In this document: piece by piece, positions 32,821-41,114 of the stretch
Numbering within the stretch: the stretch's first letter is position 1
Layout: each line of letters starts with the position of its first letter
Source of the DNA: Myxococcales bacterium
GTDB lineage: Bacteria; Myxococcota_A; Polyangia; Polyangiales; Polyangiaceae
Assembly: GCA_004193285.1 (NCBI GenBank)
Contig: SECP01000006.1
Location: forward strand, 62,001 to 126,000
Reading direction: 5' to 3'
Length of the DNA: 64,000 bases
Program-made: the position numbers and the translations under genes
Notes under the pieces: generated by a model
The model's database searches: none
Seen by the model: the letters and a program-made list of their open reading frames with translations, nothing else
Told to the model about the DNA's origin: nothing

Positions 32821-32914
32821 GAGCGGCGAGAGAATGCCTCGGCTGGCACCGAGCGCCGCCCCAGTAGCTTCTGCCGGGTGAGCTGCGTAGCTGGCAGCCC
32901 ACCCGCAGAATCGT

Positions 32915-34249
32915 TTAGAGGCCCATGCAGTTGGCGTAGTACGTCACGGTGCCGGGCCAGTCCGAGAAGACGCCGAGCACGCCGACTTGCTTCGCGAGCA
33001 CGTCGAGCAGCACGTAGGTGTCGCCGTCGTTGTCGATGGCGGGCGCTACGGACTGATAGTAGTAACCGCCGCCCGCTGCCAGAGGGCCCGACCGCTCGAG
33101 CGTCCACGTGATGAGGTCCAGACCCGCGGCCTTGGCCGCTTTGGCGTAGGTGGAAGGCACGATGTTGCGGGCGGAGTCCAAGGTCACGAGCGCCCAGGTG
33201 GGCGGTGCGATGATGTTGACACCTTTTTTGCGCACCTCCGCCATGCGCGCCACCGCCACGTCGTAGCCGCCCGCCGCGTCCACCCGGTCGTCCAGGTAGA
33301 CGCCCTGTTTGCCGAAGCGGGGCTCCTTCTTCACCCAGTAGGCGACGTCGTTGACGTTGAAGGACTGCGGCCAGACGCGGCGCGGGTCGATGTGGCGCGC
33401 CTTGTAATCTTCGATCATTTGCTGCGCGTACTGCTCTTGGCTGTAAGTGCCCTGGAACGGCATGACCACGCTGGGCGCCTTGAGCTCGGGCGTGAACTTG
33501 CGGTCGAAGCTGTCGATGAGCTCGATGCTCTCGCCGTGCGTCAGCAGCGTGCCGCAGGTGGAGTACAGGTCGGTGCGAAAGTCCGGAGTTCCGGCGAGGT
33601 AGTCTTTGACGTTGGTCGCGCGCGGGTTGGCGCCGTCCATCTTTCCGCAGAGGGTCTTGAATTCGTCGAGCGTGATGTCGCTGGTGCAACAGGTGGCGGA
33701 CGCCGGGGTGCCCGCGACCGCGTCCGCGGGAACGAAGGGCTGCGTGCACTTGGCGGCGAGCGGAGTGTCCAAGATATTCGTGGTCGTGTGCAGATCGCAC
33801 TGGGAGTGCCGACACACCAGCTGGCGGTCCTTCGTGAACGTCACGTCACACTCGATGATACCGGCGCCCATGCGCGCCGCGGCTTCGTAAGACTCCTTGG
33901 TGTGCTCCGGAAACTGGAGCGCGGCGCCGCGGTGGCCGATGGAAAAGTCCGATACTTTGAGCTCCTTTTCTGAGCAAGACGCGAGCTTGTCCTTCAACTT
34001 GCTCGGGTCCATGTCCTCCACCAGGTAGTACGGGCGCGGACCGACTTGAACCTGAACCTTGTCGCGCTTGCGCCAGTGAAAGGGCTTGGGCAAACGCTGG
34101 CCCAGCCAGGAGCCGAGCAGCGGCTCGGAGCTCGCCTCCGAGTTTTCATCATGAGTCGACCCGGCGTTGGCGCAGCCCGCGACGAGCACCGAGCCAACAC
34201 CGAGCGCGACCAGCGCCTGGCCGACGCGCAGACGATCCAAGTTTTTCAT
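32915..34249 (-). CDS. Glycerophosphodiester phosphodiesterase lipoprotein
   Basis: A 444-aa GDPD-family protein with a lipoprotein signal ([18 protein letters not shown]). The catalytic start [52 protein letters not shown] supplies the His, Arg, Glu, the Glu-Cys-Asp metal ligands and the second His, all in family positions. The usual core is enlarged by a Cys-rich insert (KCTQPF...[13 protein letters not shown]). The end [17 protein letters not shown] matches the family C-terminus. It would release glycerol phosphate from deacylated phospholipids outside the cytoplasm. GGAGAATTGC precedes ATG 34249. Confidence 0.92.
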   Translation of the reverse strand: MKNLDRLRVGQALVALGVGSVLVAGCANAGSTHDENSEASSEPLLGSWLGQRLPKPFHWRKRDKVQVQVGPRPYYLVEDMDPSKLKDKLASCSEKELKVSDFSIGHRGAALQFPEHTKESYEAAARMGAGIIECDVTFTKDRQLVCRHSQCDLHTTTNILDTPLAAKCTQPFVPADAVAGTPASATCCTSDITLDEFKTLCGKMDGANPRATNVKDYLAGTPDFRTDLYSTCGTLLTHGESIELIDSFDRKFTPELKAPSVVMPFQGTYSQEQYAQQMIEDYKARHIDPRRVWPQSFNVNDVAYWVKKEPRFGKQGVYLDDRVDAAGGYDVAVARMAEVRKKGVNIIAPPTWALVTLDSARNIVPSTYAKAAKAAGLDLITWTLERSGPLAAGGGYYYQSVAPAIDNDGDTYVLLDVLAKQVGVLGVFSDWPGTVTYYANCMGL

Positions 34250-34576
34250 GCAATTCTCCTCGCTTCGTCGCTCGAAGCGAGCGCGATGCGCGCCGGAACG
34301 TACTCAGGCTGAGAGCGCCTTGAGTGCCGTCGTAGCAACTTGCGCGTGCGCCGCACGCAACGCGGCGGTGTCCGCTCGCCGCGTGTCACGCTCCCGTGAA
34401 GGGCCGAGTCCGAAAGAGCGACGGGAGCGTCAGAGGGGCTGGCCAACGGCCTTGGGCTCGCCCCGGCACGAACGCTGCTGACACGCCGGTTGCCGCCTCG
34501 AGGCTCGCGGTACTCCTCTTGAGGGAGCGCGGAGGTCAGTCGCGGCAAGGCGCGGCAGAGTGCGAGCTCGTGGGTC
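34250..34576. other. Intergenic stretch, no gene seen
   Basis: About 330 bases between the GDPD gene and the next minus-strand gene. Frames present lack start signals and family features. It should contain the GDPD promoter; I could not pick a convincing one. Confidence 0.5.
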
Positions 34577-35170
34577 TTAGAACGACGAGAAGACCCAGCC
34601 GATTTTGGCGACCGCTTTGGTGTCCGACACGCCGAAGTCCAGCCGCGGGCGGATGGCGTCCCTCGTTGGATTGGCGGGCGCTTTGAGCATCAACGTGAAG
34701 CCGACGGTGAGGCCCGCGGCAGCGAGGCCGGTGAGCACGCCGGTGGTGAGGAGCAGCGCTCGCTCACGCACGCCGTGCTCGGTGCAGCGGGAATCGCACG
34801 TATTCGGGTCGTTACCGCGCGTGGCGGCGATGCCCGTCGCCAGCGCGCCGCCCGCGCTGATGCCGCTGAGCCCGAACGCAATGAACGTGGGCAAGCGCAT
34901 GCCCAAGATGAGCGTCTCCTTCTTGGGAACGGCGGGAGGCAGCGCGCTATGGGGGACCGGCGACGTGAGCCGCAGCCGCAGCGGCGTCACGTGAGCGGGC
35001 AGGATATTTTTCGCTGCCGGCTTGACGAGCGAGGGGCTCGCCTTAGGACTTGTGGAGACCGGGGCCGAAGCCGCACCGGGGTGAGCCGCACTAGCAGCGT
35101 GCGAGTAGGCGATGGCGGAGAAAAGACTGCTGGCGAACAGCCAGCTCTTGAGCTGAGTCCGTATCGTCAT
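34577..35170 (-). CDS. Exported/membrane hypothetical protein
   Basis: A 197-aa protein: N-terminal signal (SWLFASSLFSAIAYSHAASA), a Pro/Ser/Ala linker, then two hydrophobic helices (RLPTFIAFGLSGISAGGALATGIAA and LLLTTGVLTGLAAAGLTVGFTLML) with a short loop containing CDSRC, and a short tail. This two-helix arrangement after a periplasmic linker is common in uncharacterised Polyangia envelope proteins that often follow kinase or TPR genes; I give no function. The start at 35170 is chosen for the signal peptide; an upstream ATG at 35290 adds 40 basic residues. Confidence 0.65.
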   Translation of the reverse strand: MTIRTQLKSWLFASSLFSAIAYSHAASAAHPGAASAPVSTSPKASPSLVKPAAKNILPAHVTPLRLRLTSPVPHSALPPAVPKKETLILGMRLPTFIAFGLSGISAGGALATGIAATRGNDPNTCDSRCTEHGVRERALLLTTGVLTGLAAAGLTVGFTLMLKAPANPTRDAIRPRLDFGVSDTKAVAKIGWVFSSF

Positions 35171-35395
35171 TGGTTTGAGTGAAACGGCGAGTCGACAGCG
35201 ACCGTAACGGATCACGACGCAACTTGCGATCGAAAATGCTCGCCATTTTCGTGCGCAGGCACGCCCACATCGTGAGTGACGATGCGTCATTGTCCGGCCT
35301 CGCTACACGCGAGCATCCGTGAGCGCACCTCGCTTACGACAACGAACAGTTGTCAGTTCGAGGGGTTACGCGGCTGCTCTGCTAAGCTCGCCGCG

Positions 35396-36253
35396 ATGCG
35401 CGGAGCGGGCACACGGAAACTCTTCAGTGTCATTCGATGGCTCACGGGCGCCGCGTCACTCGCGTGGGTGGCGTACTCACTCCTCGCGTGGCTCGTTCCA
35501 GGCGTTCTATGCCGAGTGGGTGACGGTGGGTACTGCGCCGAGGCGTCGAATCAAGCCCTGGAAAAGACGCCAGAAGATGGCGAGGCGGCCGCTTCCCACG
35601 CAGCGCGCGGGTGTGAGCTCGGAGACGCGACGTCCTGCAACAATCTCGGCGTCTGCTTTCAGCGGGGCGCGGGTGTGACGAAGAGCCGCGAGGCAGCGAC
35701 GCGCCACTACCGTCAGGCGTGCGAGCTCGGCTCGGGGTTGGGCTGTTACAACTCGGGTAATTTGTTGAAGGAGGAGGAAGGCCACGCCGAGGAAGCCACT
35801 GCCTACTTCGACCGCGCGTGTGAGCTCGAGTGGGGCCCTGGCTGTCGGGCTGCGGTCACCCGTTCCGCGGGCGTACGCGAGCGGGACATAGCGCTGAAGC
35901 GCGCGGAGCAGGGCTGCGAGCTGGCAGATGCGCCGAGTTGCGGCATCGCGGCGCTGATGCTTGCGGTCAGCGAGCCTCGGTCACCCAGGGCCCATGACCG
36001 CCTGGTGCAGGTGACCGCGGACTGCGGGCGGGAGCTGGTCGGGAGCTGCACGACCCTGGCCCTGCTGTACGCAGGCGGTTTCGGCGTGGGCCGCGACCTG
36101 GCCCGAGCGCACGAGCTACTGCAGCGCGCGTGTCGTCAGGGTGGCAGCAGGGCCTGCGCGCTCGAGCAGCAGCCGGAGCTCTTGCAGGAGACCCTCGCGC
36201 TGTTCACCCGCACCGCTACCGAAGCCGACGCCCGACTAAAAGTCGGGCCGTAG
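35396..36253 (+). CDS. Sel1-like repeat membrane-anchored protein
   Basis: A 285-aa protein with one N-terminal membrane helix (LTGAASLAWVAYSLLAWLVPG) and then Sel1-like repeats with paired cysteines: HAARGCELGDATSCNNLGVCFQRGAGVTKS, HYRQACELGSGLGCYNSGNLL, YFDRACELEWGPGC, AEQGCELADAPSCG, LLQRACRQGGSRAC. The helical pairs probably form a disulfide-braced solenoid outside the membrane, as in HcpA-like proteins. Start at 35396; earlier in-frame starts give no signal-like sequence. Its 3' end overlaps the convergent TPR gene by 18 bp. Confidence 0.8.
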   Translation: MRGAGTRKLFSVIRWLTGAASLAWVAYSLLAWLVPGVLCRVGDGGYCAEASNQALEKTPEDGEAAASHAARGCELGDATSCNNLGVCFQRGAGVTKSREAATRHYRQACELGSGLGCYNSGNLLKEEEGHAEEATAYFDRACELEWGPGCRAAVTRSAGVRERDIALKRAEQGCELADAPSCGIAALMLAVSEPRSPRAHDRLVQVTADCGRELVGSCTTLALLYAGGFGVGRDLARAHELLQRACRQGGSRACALEQQPELLQETLALFTRTATEADARLKVGP

Positions 36254-37156
36254 CGTCACCTGCTCGAGCTCCTTATCGAGCATGCGGCGGTAGATAACGG
36301 GCGCGAACCACGAGTACCCGCAGATGCCGAGCCAGCCGAAGCTGACGATCTCCTGGAACATGACGTGGCCGTTCAGGCCGGCCCAAAGCGTGAGCACCCG
36401 CTGCAGCAAGTACATGCCGACGAGGACGCCGATCGCGCGTTGAGTCGAGCGAGACAGGTAAGTATTGAAGCGCCACCAGGTGCCGAGCAGGGGATTTTTC
36501 CTGACCTTGGCTTGCACCAGCAGCGCGAGCGCGCCCTCCTCCGCGGGGTTCGACTGCAGCACCCATAGGGCGTGGTCACGTGCCGCCTCCGTGTCGCCGC
36601 GGGCCAAGAAGACCTGGCCGCGCAGCACGAGCGCGTCCGCATTTTCGGGGTCGTGAGAGAGCGCCTCACTGGCGCAGCGCTCGGCATCAGCGACGGCGCC
36701 CAAGCGCAGATGACAGCTGCCCAGCGCCGCCAGGCTCGTGGCGTCGTCCGGCTCGAGCGCGCAGGCTTTTTGCGCCGACTGCAGGGCCTCCTGAGGGCGA
36801 CCGCGCAGGGACAGCAGCGAGGCGAGCTGCTGATGGCCAATCGCCGACTCCGGCTCGAGGGCGATCGCGCGACGACAATGGTCGAGCGCATCTTCGAGCT
36901 CACGCCGCGCGGCCAAAACCGCAGCGAGCGCGCGGTGCCCCAGCGCGAGCTCCGCCTCGAGGGTGAGGCTCTCCCGCGCTTCGTAGAGAGCGGCGTGTAA
37001 GCGGTTCTGCTTGAGGAGCGCGAACGCGAGCAGCGCGTGCGCCTCGGCGGACTCCGGCTCTTCGGCGAGGAACCGGCGCAGGGTCTCGATGGCCGCGCCG
37101 CTTTGGCCGCGATCCATCTGCGCGAGGGCGAGCCCGAGGTGGTTGAGCCCGACCAT
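36236..37156 (-). CDS. TPR protein with C-terminal membrane domain
   Basis: A 306-aa protein. Residues 1-215 are about six TPR units (NHLGLALAQMDRGQSGAAIETLRRFLAEEP; AHALLAFALLKQNRLHAALYEARESL; AIGHQQLASLLSLRGRPQEALQSAQKA; SLAALGSCHLRLGAVADAERCASEAL; ADALVLRGQVFLARGDTEAARDHAL). Residues about 235-300 hold two membrane helices (RAIGVLVGMYLLQRVLTLW; IVSFGWLGICGYSWFAPVIY). The ATG (37156) shares one base with the TGA of the upstream gene. It is the last gene of a coupled three-gene operon with a TPR-AAA ATPase and is likely a membrane partner of it (inference). Confidence 0.82.
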   Translation of the reverse strand: MVGLNHLGLALAQMDRGQSGAAIETLRRFLAEEPESAEAHALLAFALLKQNRLHAALYEARESLTLEAELALGHRALAAVLAARRELEDALDHCRRAIALEPESAIGHQQLASLLSLRGRPQEALQSAQKACALEPDDATSLAALGSCHLRLGAVADAERCASEALSHDPENADALVLRGQVFLARGDTEAARDHALWVLQSNPAEEGALALLVQAKVRKNPLLGTWWRFNTYLSRSTQRAIGVLVGMYLLQRVLTLWAGLNGHVMFQEIVSFGWLGICGYSWFAPVIYRRMLDKELEQVTLRPDF

Positions 37157-37629
37157 CAGCCGAGTAATAGCTGCAAGACTGGCGGCGCGCCGGCCAAGAG
37201 CTTGTTGCGCAAGAAGGCCGCGGCGACCACCAACAGCATGGCGTTGCGCGGCTTTCCGCCGAAGTAGGTGTAGAGACCGAAGCTCTGCTCCTGCCGCAAG
37301 AAGAGCAGGTAAAAAATGACGAGCCGGAGGCCCACCGGTGCGAGCGCCGCGTAGGGCAAGCTCCGCTCGTCCAGCACCAGACGCGAGGCGAGCAGGTCGA
37401 TGCCGAAGAGCGCGGCCGCGCTGAGCAGCAGTCCGCCCGCCGCTATCCCGAGGTCCACGTAGCGGCGCTTGCCGCCGAGCGCGAACGAGTTGAGGACGAA
37501 CCAGGGGTAAGCGAGCCACGCCCCCGCGAACATCGAGGCGAAGAACGGCCAGACTGGGTTTACGATCACCTGCTCGAGCGCAGCCGGCGCCGGCTCGTCC
37601 ACGATGCGGTAGCCGCCGGGGTGCCTCAT
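37156..37629 (-). CDS. Membrane protein of the TPR-AAA operon
   Basis: A 157-aa protein with about four membrane helices (VNPVWPFFASMFAGAWLAYPWFVLN; LGIAAGGLLLSAAALFGIDLLA; YAALAPVGLRLVIFYLLFL; NAMLLVVAAAFLRNKLL) and a conserved-looking short N-terminus MRHPGGYRIVDEPAP. It overlaps the AAA ATPase gene by 4 bp (ATGA) and the TPR gene by 1 bp. No family recognised. Confidence 0.75.
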   Translation of the reverse strand: MRHPGGYRIVDEPAPAALEQVIVNPVWPFFASMFAGAWLAYPWFVLNSFALGGKRRYVDLGIAAGGLLLSAAALFGIDLLASRLVLDERSLPYAALAPVGLRLVIFYLLFLRQEQSFGLYTYFGGKPRNAMLLVVAAAFLRNKLLAGAPPVLQLLLG

Positions 37630-38969
37630 GCGCCCTTGCCGTGCTGCTTGAGGAAGCTCAAAACCTCGTCGTACTGCCCGCCTTCGTTGGCGTAGCGGGC
37701 ATAGTTACGGGCGGTGGTCAGCCACTCCAGCGTGGTGGGGCGCGCGTCCTCCAGTGCCTCTTCCAGGTGCTGCTGCAGAATCGGGGTCTCCCGACCCTCT
37801 TTGAGCGAGGCGTCGATGGCGACGTCGCTCGCGAGCTCCACCACGTGCTCCAGATCCGCGCCGGAGAAGCCGGAGGTCTTGCGCGCGATGGCGGCCGCGT
37901 CGCACCCCTCGCTAGGGCGCGCGTCCAGGAGCCGCTGCAGAATGGCGCGGCGTGCGTCTTGATCCGGGGGCGGGACGAACAGAACGCGGTCGAAGCGCCC
38001 GGGGCGCCGAAAAGCCGAGTCGACCGCCCACGGTACGTTGGTCGCGCCGATGATGAGCACGCCGTGGTTGTTCTGGGAGAAGCCGTCCATCTCCGCCAAG
38101 AATTGGCTCACCATCTTGCTCGACGCTGACTCTCGCGTGTACTGGCGTTTGCCGGCCAGCGCCTCCAGCTCGTCGAAGAACATGACCGACGGCGCGCTGC
38201 TGCGTGCCTTCTCGAACAAGGCGTTGAGCTTGCGCTCGGACTCGCCGATGTACATGTCGAGCACGTCCGAGATCGCGACGTTGAAGAAGGAGGCCTTGCA
38301 CTCGCCGGCGGTGGCGCGCGCCAGGAGCGTCTTTCCGCAGCCGGGCGGGCCGTAGAGCAAGATGCCGCCGCCCACCCGCTTTTTGAAGCGCTGAAACAGC
38401 GAGGGCTTGCTGAACGGCAGGATGATCCGCTTGCGGATTTGCTCTTTCACCTCCGTGAGGCCGCCAATGTCCTCGAACGTGACGCGCTCCTTCTCGGGCA
38501 CGAGCCAGCGCGAGGCCTCCAGCGCGGCCGTGTCGTCGTTGGCCACGACCTTCAAGGCCGGTCCACCGAGCCTCAGCACCTTCGCCGAGCGCGCGCGGAT
38601 ACGTGCCAGGAGCTCCGGATCCTCCAGGGTGGCGTTGCCGTTCACCACCGCTTGATAGACCGATAGCGCCTCCTCGTTGCGGTCCAGCCGAGCCAGCGCG
38701 TCCGCCCGGACCAGCGCGACCTCGGGGGCGTCCCCCTGGCAAAGCGCCTCCGCTTGCGCGGCCTGACCGGCGCCGAGCAGAGCGCGCCCCGCGAGCGCTC
38801 GCAGCTCCGGAGGAGCGCCGCTCAGGCTGCCGGCTCGCTGCACGTGCGCGACGGCGCGCTCCACGTGGCCGAGAGCGAGCAGCTCTCGTAAGACGACCGA
38901 CAGCAGCTGCGCGTTGTCGGGGGTCGCGACGAGCGCGCCTTCCAGGCTCCCCAGAGTGACGTCGTCCAT
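37626..38969 (-). CDS. TPR-fused AAA ATPase
   Basis: A 447-aa protein. Residues 1-140 are TPR-like helices (LLSVVLRELLALGHVERAVAHVQRAG; EVALVRADALARLDRNEEALSVYQAVV). Residues about 165-405 are a classical AAA domain like those of Cdc48/FtsH/Vps4: FEDIGGLTEVKEQIRK, Walker A GPPGCGKTLLARA, a pore-loop-like DMYIGESERKLNALFEKAR, Walker B SVMFFDELEAL, sensor 1 IGATNVPW, arginine fingers FRRPGRFDR, and the lid GFSGADLEHVVELA. It has a single ring and no protease domain. It probably remodels a partner at the membrane with the two downstream proteins (inference). Confidence 0.9.
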   Translation of the reverse strand: MDDVTLGSLEGALVATPDNAQLLSVVLRELLALGHVERAVAHVQRAGSLSGAPPELRALAGRALLGAGQAAQAEALCQGDAPEVALVRADALARLDRNEEALSVYQAVVNGNATLEDPELLARIRARSAKVLRLGGPALKVVANDDTAALEASRWLVPEKERVTFEDIGGLTEVKEQIRKRIILPFSKPSLFQRFKKRVGGGILLYGPPGCGKTLLARATAGECKASFFNVAISDVLDMYIGESERKLNALFEKARSSAPSVMFFDELEALAGKRQYTRESASSKMVSQFLAEMDGFSQNNHGVLIIGATNVPWAVDSAFRRPGRFDRVLFVPPPDQDARRAILQRLLDARPSEGCDAAAIARKTSGFSGADLEHVVELASDVAIDASLKEGRETPILQQHLEEALEDARPTTLEWLTTARNYARYANEGGQYDEVLSFLKQHGKGA

Positions 38970-39097
38970 GGGCGGGGCGAAAACCTAGCATGTGATGCGG
39001 GCGCCGAGCCCCACGAACCGCAGCCAGAGGAGGGCCGCGGGGCTTGGCGGCGCTCGGCCTCAAGCTCATTGGCCAGCGCCGCGCTAAGCTAGCGGCC

Positions 39098-39370
39098 ATG
39101 TGCCGGAACATCCGCCCGCTGTTCAACTTCGAGCCGCCCGCTACGGACGACGAGGTCTTCGCTGCCGCTTTGCAGTACGTGCGTAAGGTGAGCAACCAGC
39201 GTAAGCCCAGCGGCAAAAACCTCATCACCTTCGACCAGGCGGTGGAGGAGATCGCAGCCGTCACCCGGCGCCTGGTGGACTCCTTGGAGACCGCGGCCGC
39301 GCCCAAGAACCGAGACGAAGAAGCGGTGAAAGCCAAGGCGCGCGCCGCCATTCGCTACGGCCGCGCCTGA
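39098..39370 (+). CDS. DUF2277 family protein
   Basis: A 90-aa protein that fits DUF2277 well: MCRNIRPLFNFEPPATDDEVFAAALQYVRKVSN, then RKPSGKNLITFDQAVEEIAAVTRRLVDSL and a basic tail. The start at 39098 gives the family N-terminus (the initial Met-Cys-Arg-Asn). DUF2277 members are common and uncharacterised. It is 8 bp before the fatty-acid-hydroxylase gene, so probably in one transcript. Confidence 0.9.
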   Translation: MCRNIRPLFNFEPPATDDEVFAAALQYVRKVSNQRKPSGKNLITFDQAVEEIAAVTRRLVDSLETAAAPKNRDEEAVKAKARAAIRYGRA

Positions 39371-39378
39371 CGAGGGCC

Positions 39379-40305
39379 GTGTCCAACCTGCTGCTCTATT
39401 CGATACCGGGGTTCCTCGCGCTGCTACTTCTGGAGGCAGCTTGGACCCGCCGGCTGCGCCGGGAGGGAACCAGGGGCGTGCTCGGCTACGAGCGGCGCGA
39501 CACGCTCGCCAGCCTCTCCTTGGGCGTCGGCAACGTGCTCATCAGCGCGGGGACGACGCTCGGCGCGGTCGCCCTGTGGGGCTGGGGCTACGAGCACCGC
39601 GTGTTGAACTTGGGGGATGGCGCGGCGTGGTGGTCGTGGCCCGTACTCTTCGTTGGCGAGGACCTTTGTTACTACTGGTTCCACCGGGCTCACCACGAGG
39701 TCCGGCTGCTCTGGGCCGCGCACGTCAATCATCATAGTAGCCGCTACTTCAACCTCTCCACCGCGCTGCGGCAGCCTTGGCTGACTCCCTTCACGGGGCC
39801 CCTCTTTTGGCTGCCGCTCGCGCTGGTTGGCTACTCGCCGGCCCTGATCCTCACCGCGCAAGCCGTAAGCCTGCTCTACCAATTTTGGATTCACACCGAG
39901 GTCGTGCGCCGCCTGCCGCGCCCCCTGGAGTGGGTGCTCAACACGCCCTCGCACCATCGCGTGCACCACGGCAAGAACGTGCGGTACTTGGATCGCAACC
40001 ACGGCGGCGTGCTCATCGTATGGGACCGCTTGTTCGCCACCTTCGCGGCGGAAGAGGAGCAGGAGCCAGTGCGATATGGGCTCACCCAGGACATTCATAC
40101 GCACCACCCGCTGGCCATCGCTTCCCACGAGGTCGCAGCGGTGGCTCGCGACGTGCGCCGCGCGACGACGGTTCGGCACGCGCTCGGTTACCTTTTTGCA
40201 CCACCGGGCTGGAGCCCAGACGGGACCAGCGCGACCGCTAGCCAGCTGCGTGCGGGGCTGAAACCAGCACCTTTAGGCGATTCTGAAGACCGCCCAGTTG
40301 GCTAG
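39379..40305 (+). CDS. Sterol desaturase / fatty acid hydroxylase superfamily protein
   Basis: A 308-aa integral membrane protein with about five helices and the three diiron His clusters of the superfamily: HRAHH (YYWFHRAHHEVRLLW), HVNHHSS, and HRVHH (TPSHHRVHHGKNVRYLDRNHGG), plus GVLIVWDRLFATF. Family members hydroxylate or desaturate lipids; animal alkylglycerol monooxygenase, which cleaves ether lipids, also belongs here. GTG start. It lies directly upstream of the CarF-like plasmalogen desaturase, which suggests an ether-lipid role (inference). Confidence 0.9.
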   Translation: MSNLLLYSIPGFLALLLLEAAWTRRLRREGTRGVLGYERRDTLASLSLGVGNVLISAGTTLGAVALWGWGYEHRVLNLGDGAAWWSWPVLFVGEDLCYYWFHRAHHEVRLLWAAHVNHHSSRYFNLSTALRQPWLTPFTGPLFWLPLALVGYSPALILTAQAVSLLYQFWIHTEVVRRLPRPLEWVLNTPSHHRVHHGKNVRYLDRNHGGVLIVWDRLFATFAAEEEQEPVRYGLTQDIHTHHPLAIASHEVAAVARDVRRATTVRHALGYLFAPPGWSPDGTSATASQLRAGLKPAPLGDSEDRPVG

Positions 40306-40385
40306 GCGGCCGAACTAGTCCGTCGAAAACTGCAGACTAACGATCATCCGCTCGGCTCGCTGACTCGTATAGGATATCGGCCTAG

Positions 40386-41111
40386 ATGCTGGGATCTTCA
40401 CGTTCCTTGTCTGGGGAGGCGACCGAGCTGGCTTTGACCAGCGCCCCTCCCAAGCCTTCCTACACGTACGCCCGCTCGCATCGAATCCTCGAGATAGGTG
40501 GGCTGGCGGTCAGCGCAGCGCTCACGGTCGTCACCGCCGTGCTCGCGGTGCGCGCCTCGCCGGAGGGCGGCATCTGGTTCGCGGCGCTCGCCTGCTTCGC
40601 AGGCCTGTGCCTGGCAGATTTGATGTCTGGCCTCGTGCACTGGAGCGCCGACACTTACGGCAGCCCCACCATGCCGATCTTCGGCGGCTTCGTGCGGACC
40701 TTCCGCGAGCACCACGCGGACCAAGCCGACATCACGCGGCACGATTTCATCGAGACGAACGGCGACGTTTGCATCTTCAGCAGCCCGGTGCACCTCACGT
40801 TGCTGCTCTGGGTGGAGAATGCCTTTGCGCTCTTCCTCGTGCTGGGAGTGTTCATCGGTAGTTACTTCAACTCGCAGATCCACAAGTGGGCGCATGCGGC
40901 AGAGCCGCCTTGGCTGGTGCGAGCCGGTCAGCGCACGCGCGTCTTGCTCTCGCCTGGCCATCACTCGCGCCACCACTCCGGCGCCCACTTGACCCACTAC
41001 TGCATCACCACCGGGTGGATGAACCGCGTGCTGGACGGCGTGGGGTTCTTCCGCAAGCTGGAGTGGCTGCTGCTCAAGCTGGGTTTGCGCCGCACGACCC
41101 CGAGCGCCTGA
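40386..41111 (+). CDS. carF: Plasmanylethanolamine desaturase (CarF/TMEM189/PEDS1)
   Basis: CarF introduces the vinyl-ether double bond of plasmalogens; in Myxococcus xanthus it is needed for singlet-oxygen-triggered carotenogenesis, and its human counterpart is TMEM189. The 241-aa protein has the Kua/TMEM189 His-rich motifs: DLMSGLVHWSADTYGS, FREHHADQADITRHDFIETNGD, QIHKWAH, and HSRHHSGAHLTHYCITTGWMN, with four or so membrane helices. The only lipid-biosynthetic neighbour is the preceding hydroxylase gene, 80 bp upstream. Confidence 0.93.
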   Translation: MLGSSRSLSGEATELALTSAPPKPSYTYARSHRILEIGGLAVSAALTVVTAVLAVRASPEGGIWFAALACFAGLCLADLMSGLVHWSADTYGSPTMPIFGGFVRTFREHHADQADITRHDFIETNGDVCIFSSPVHLTLLLWVENAFALFLVLGVFIGSYFNSQIHKWAHAAEPPWLVRAGQRTRVLLSPGHHSRHHSGAHLTHYCITTGWMNRVLDGVGFFRKLEWLLLKLGLRRTTPSA

Positions 41112-41114
41112 CCG

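Larger units (their letters stand above)
31386..32890 (+). pseudogene. Array of decayed partial HNH gene copies
   Basis: The 1.5 kb after the intact HNH gene has no working frame but repeats pieces of that gene in the same orientation and order at least five times. Recognisable pieces are the 'LLQREAGE..DHDALLLLLARH' segment (31746-31842, 32562-32650), the 'SYQVALEVCERCQRARQ' segment (31480-31512, 31845-31895, 32060-32098, 32660-32720), the 'DAQRLPGARMGASARDSPTRATQDVPPAVRR' segment (31520-31610, 31945-32040, 32100-32185, 32322-32390, 32735-32805) and the gene's 3' end (32447-32485, matching 31359-31396). The HNH motif itself is missing from all copies. Frameshifts and deletions are scattered throughout. 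Confidence 0.8.
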
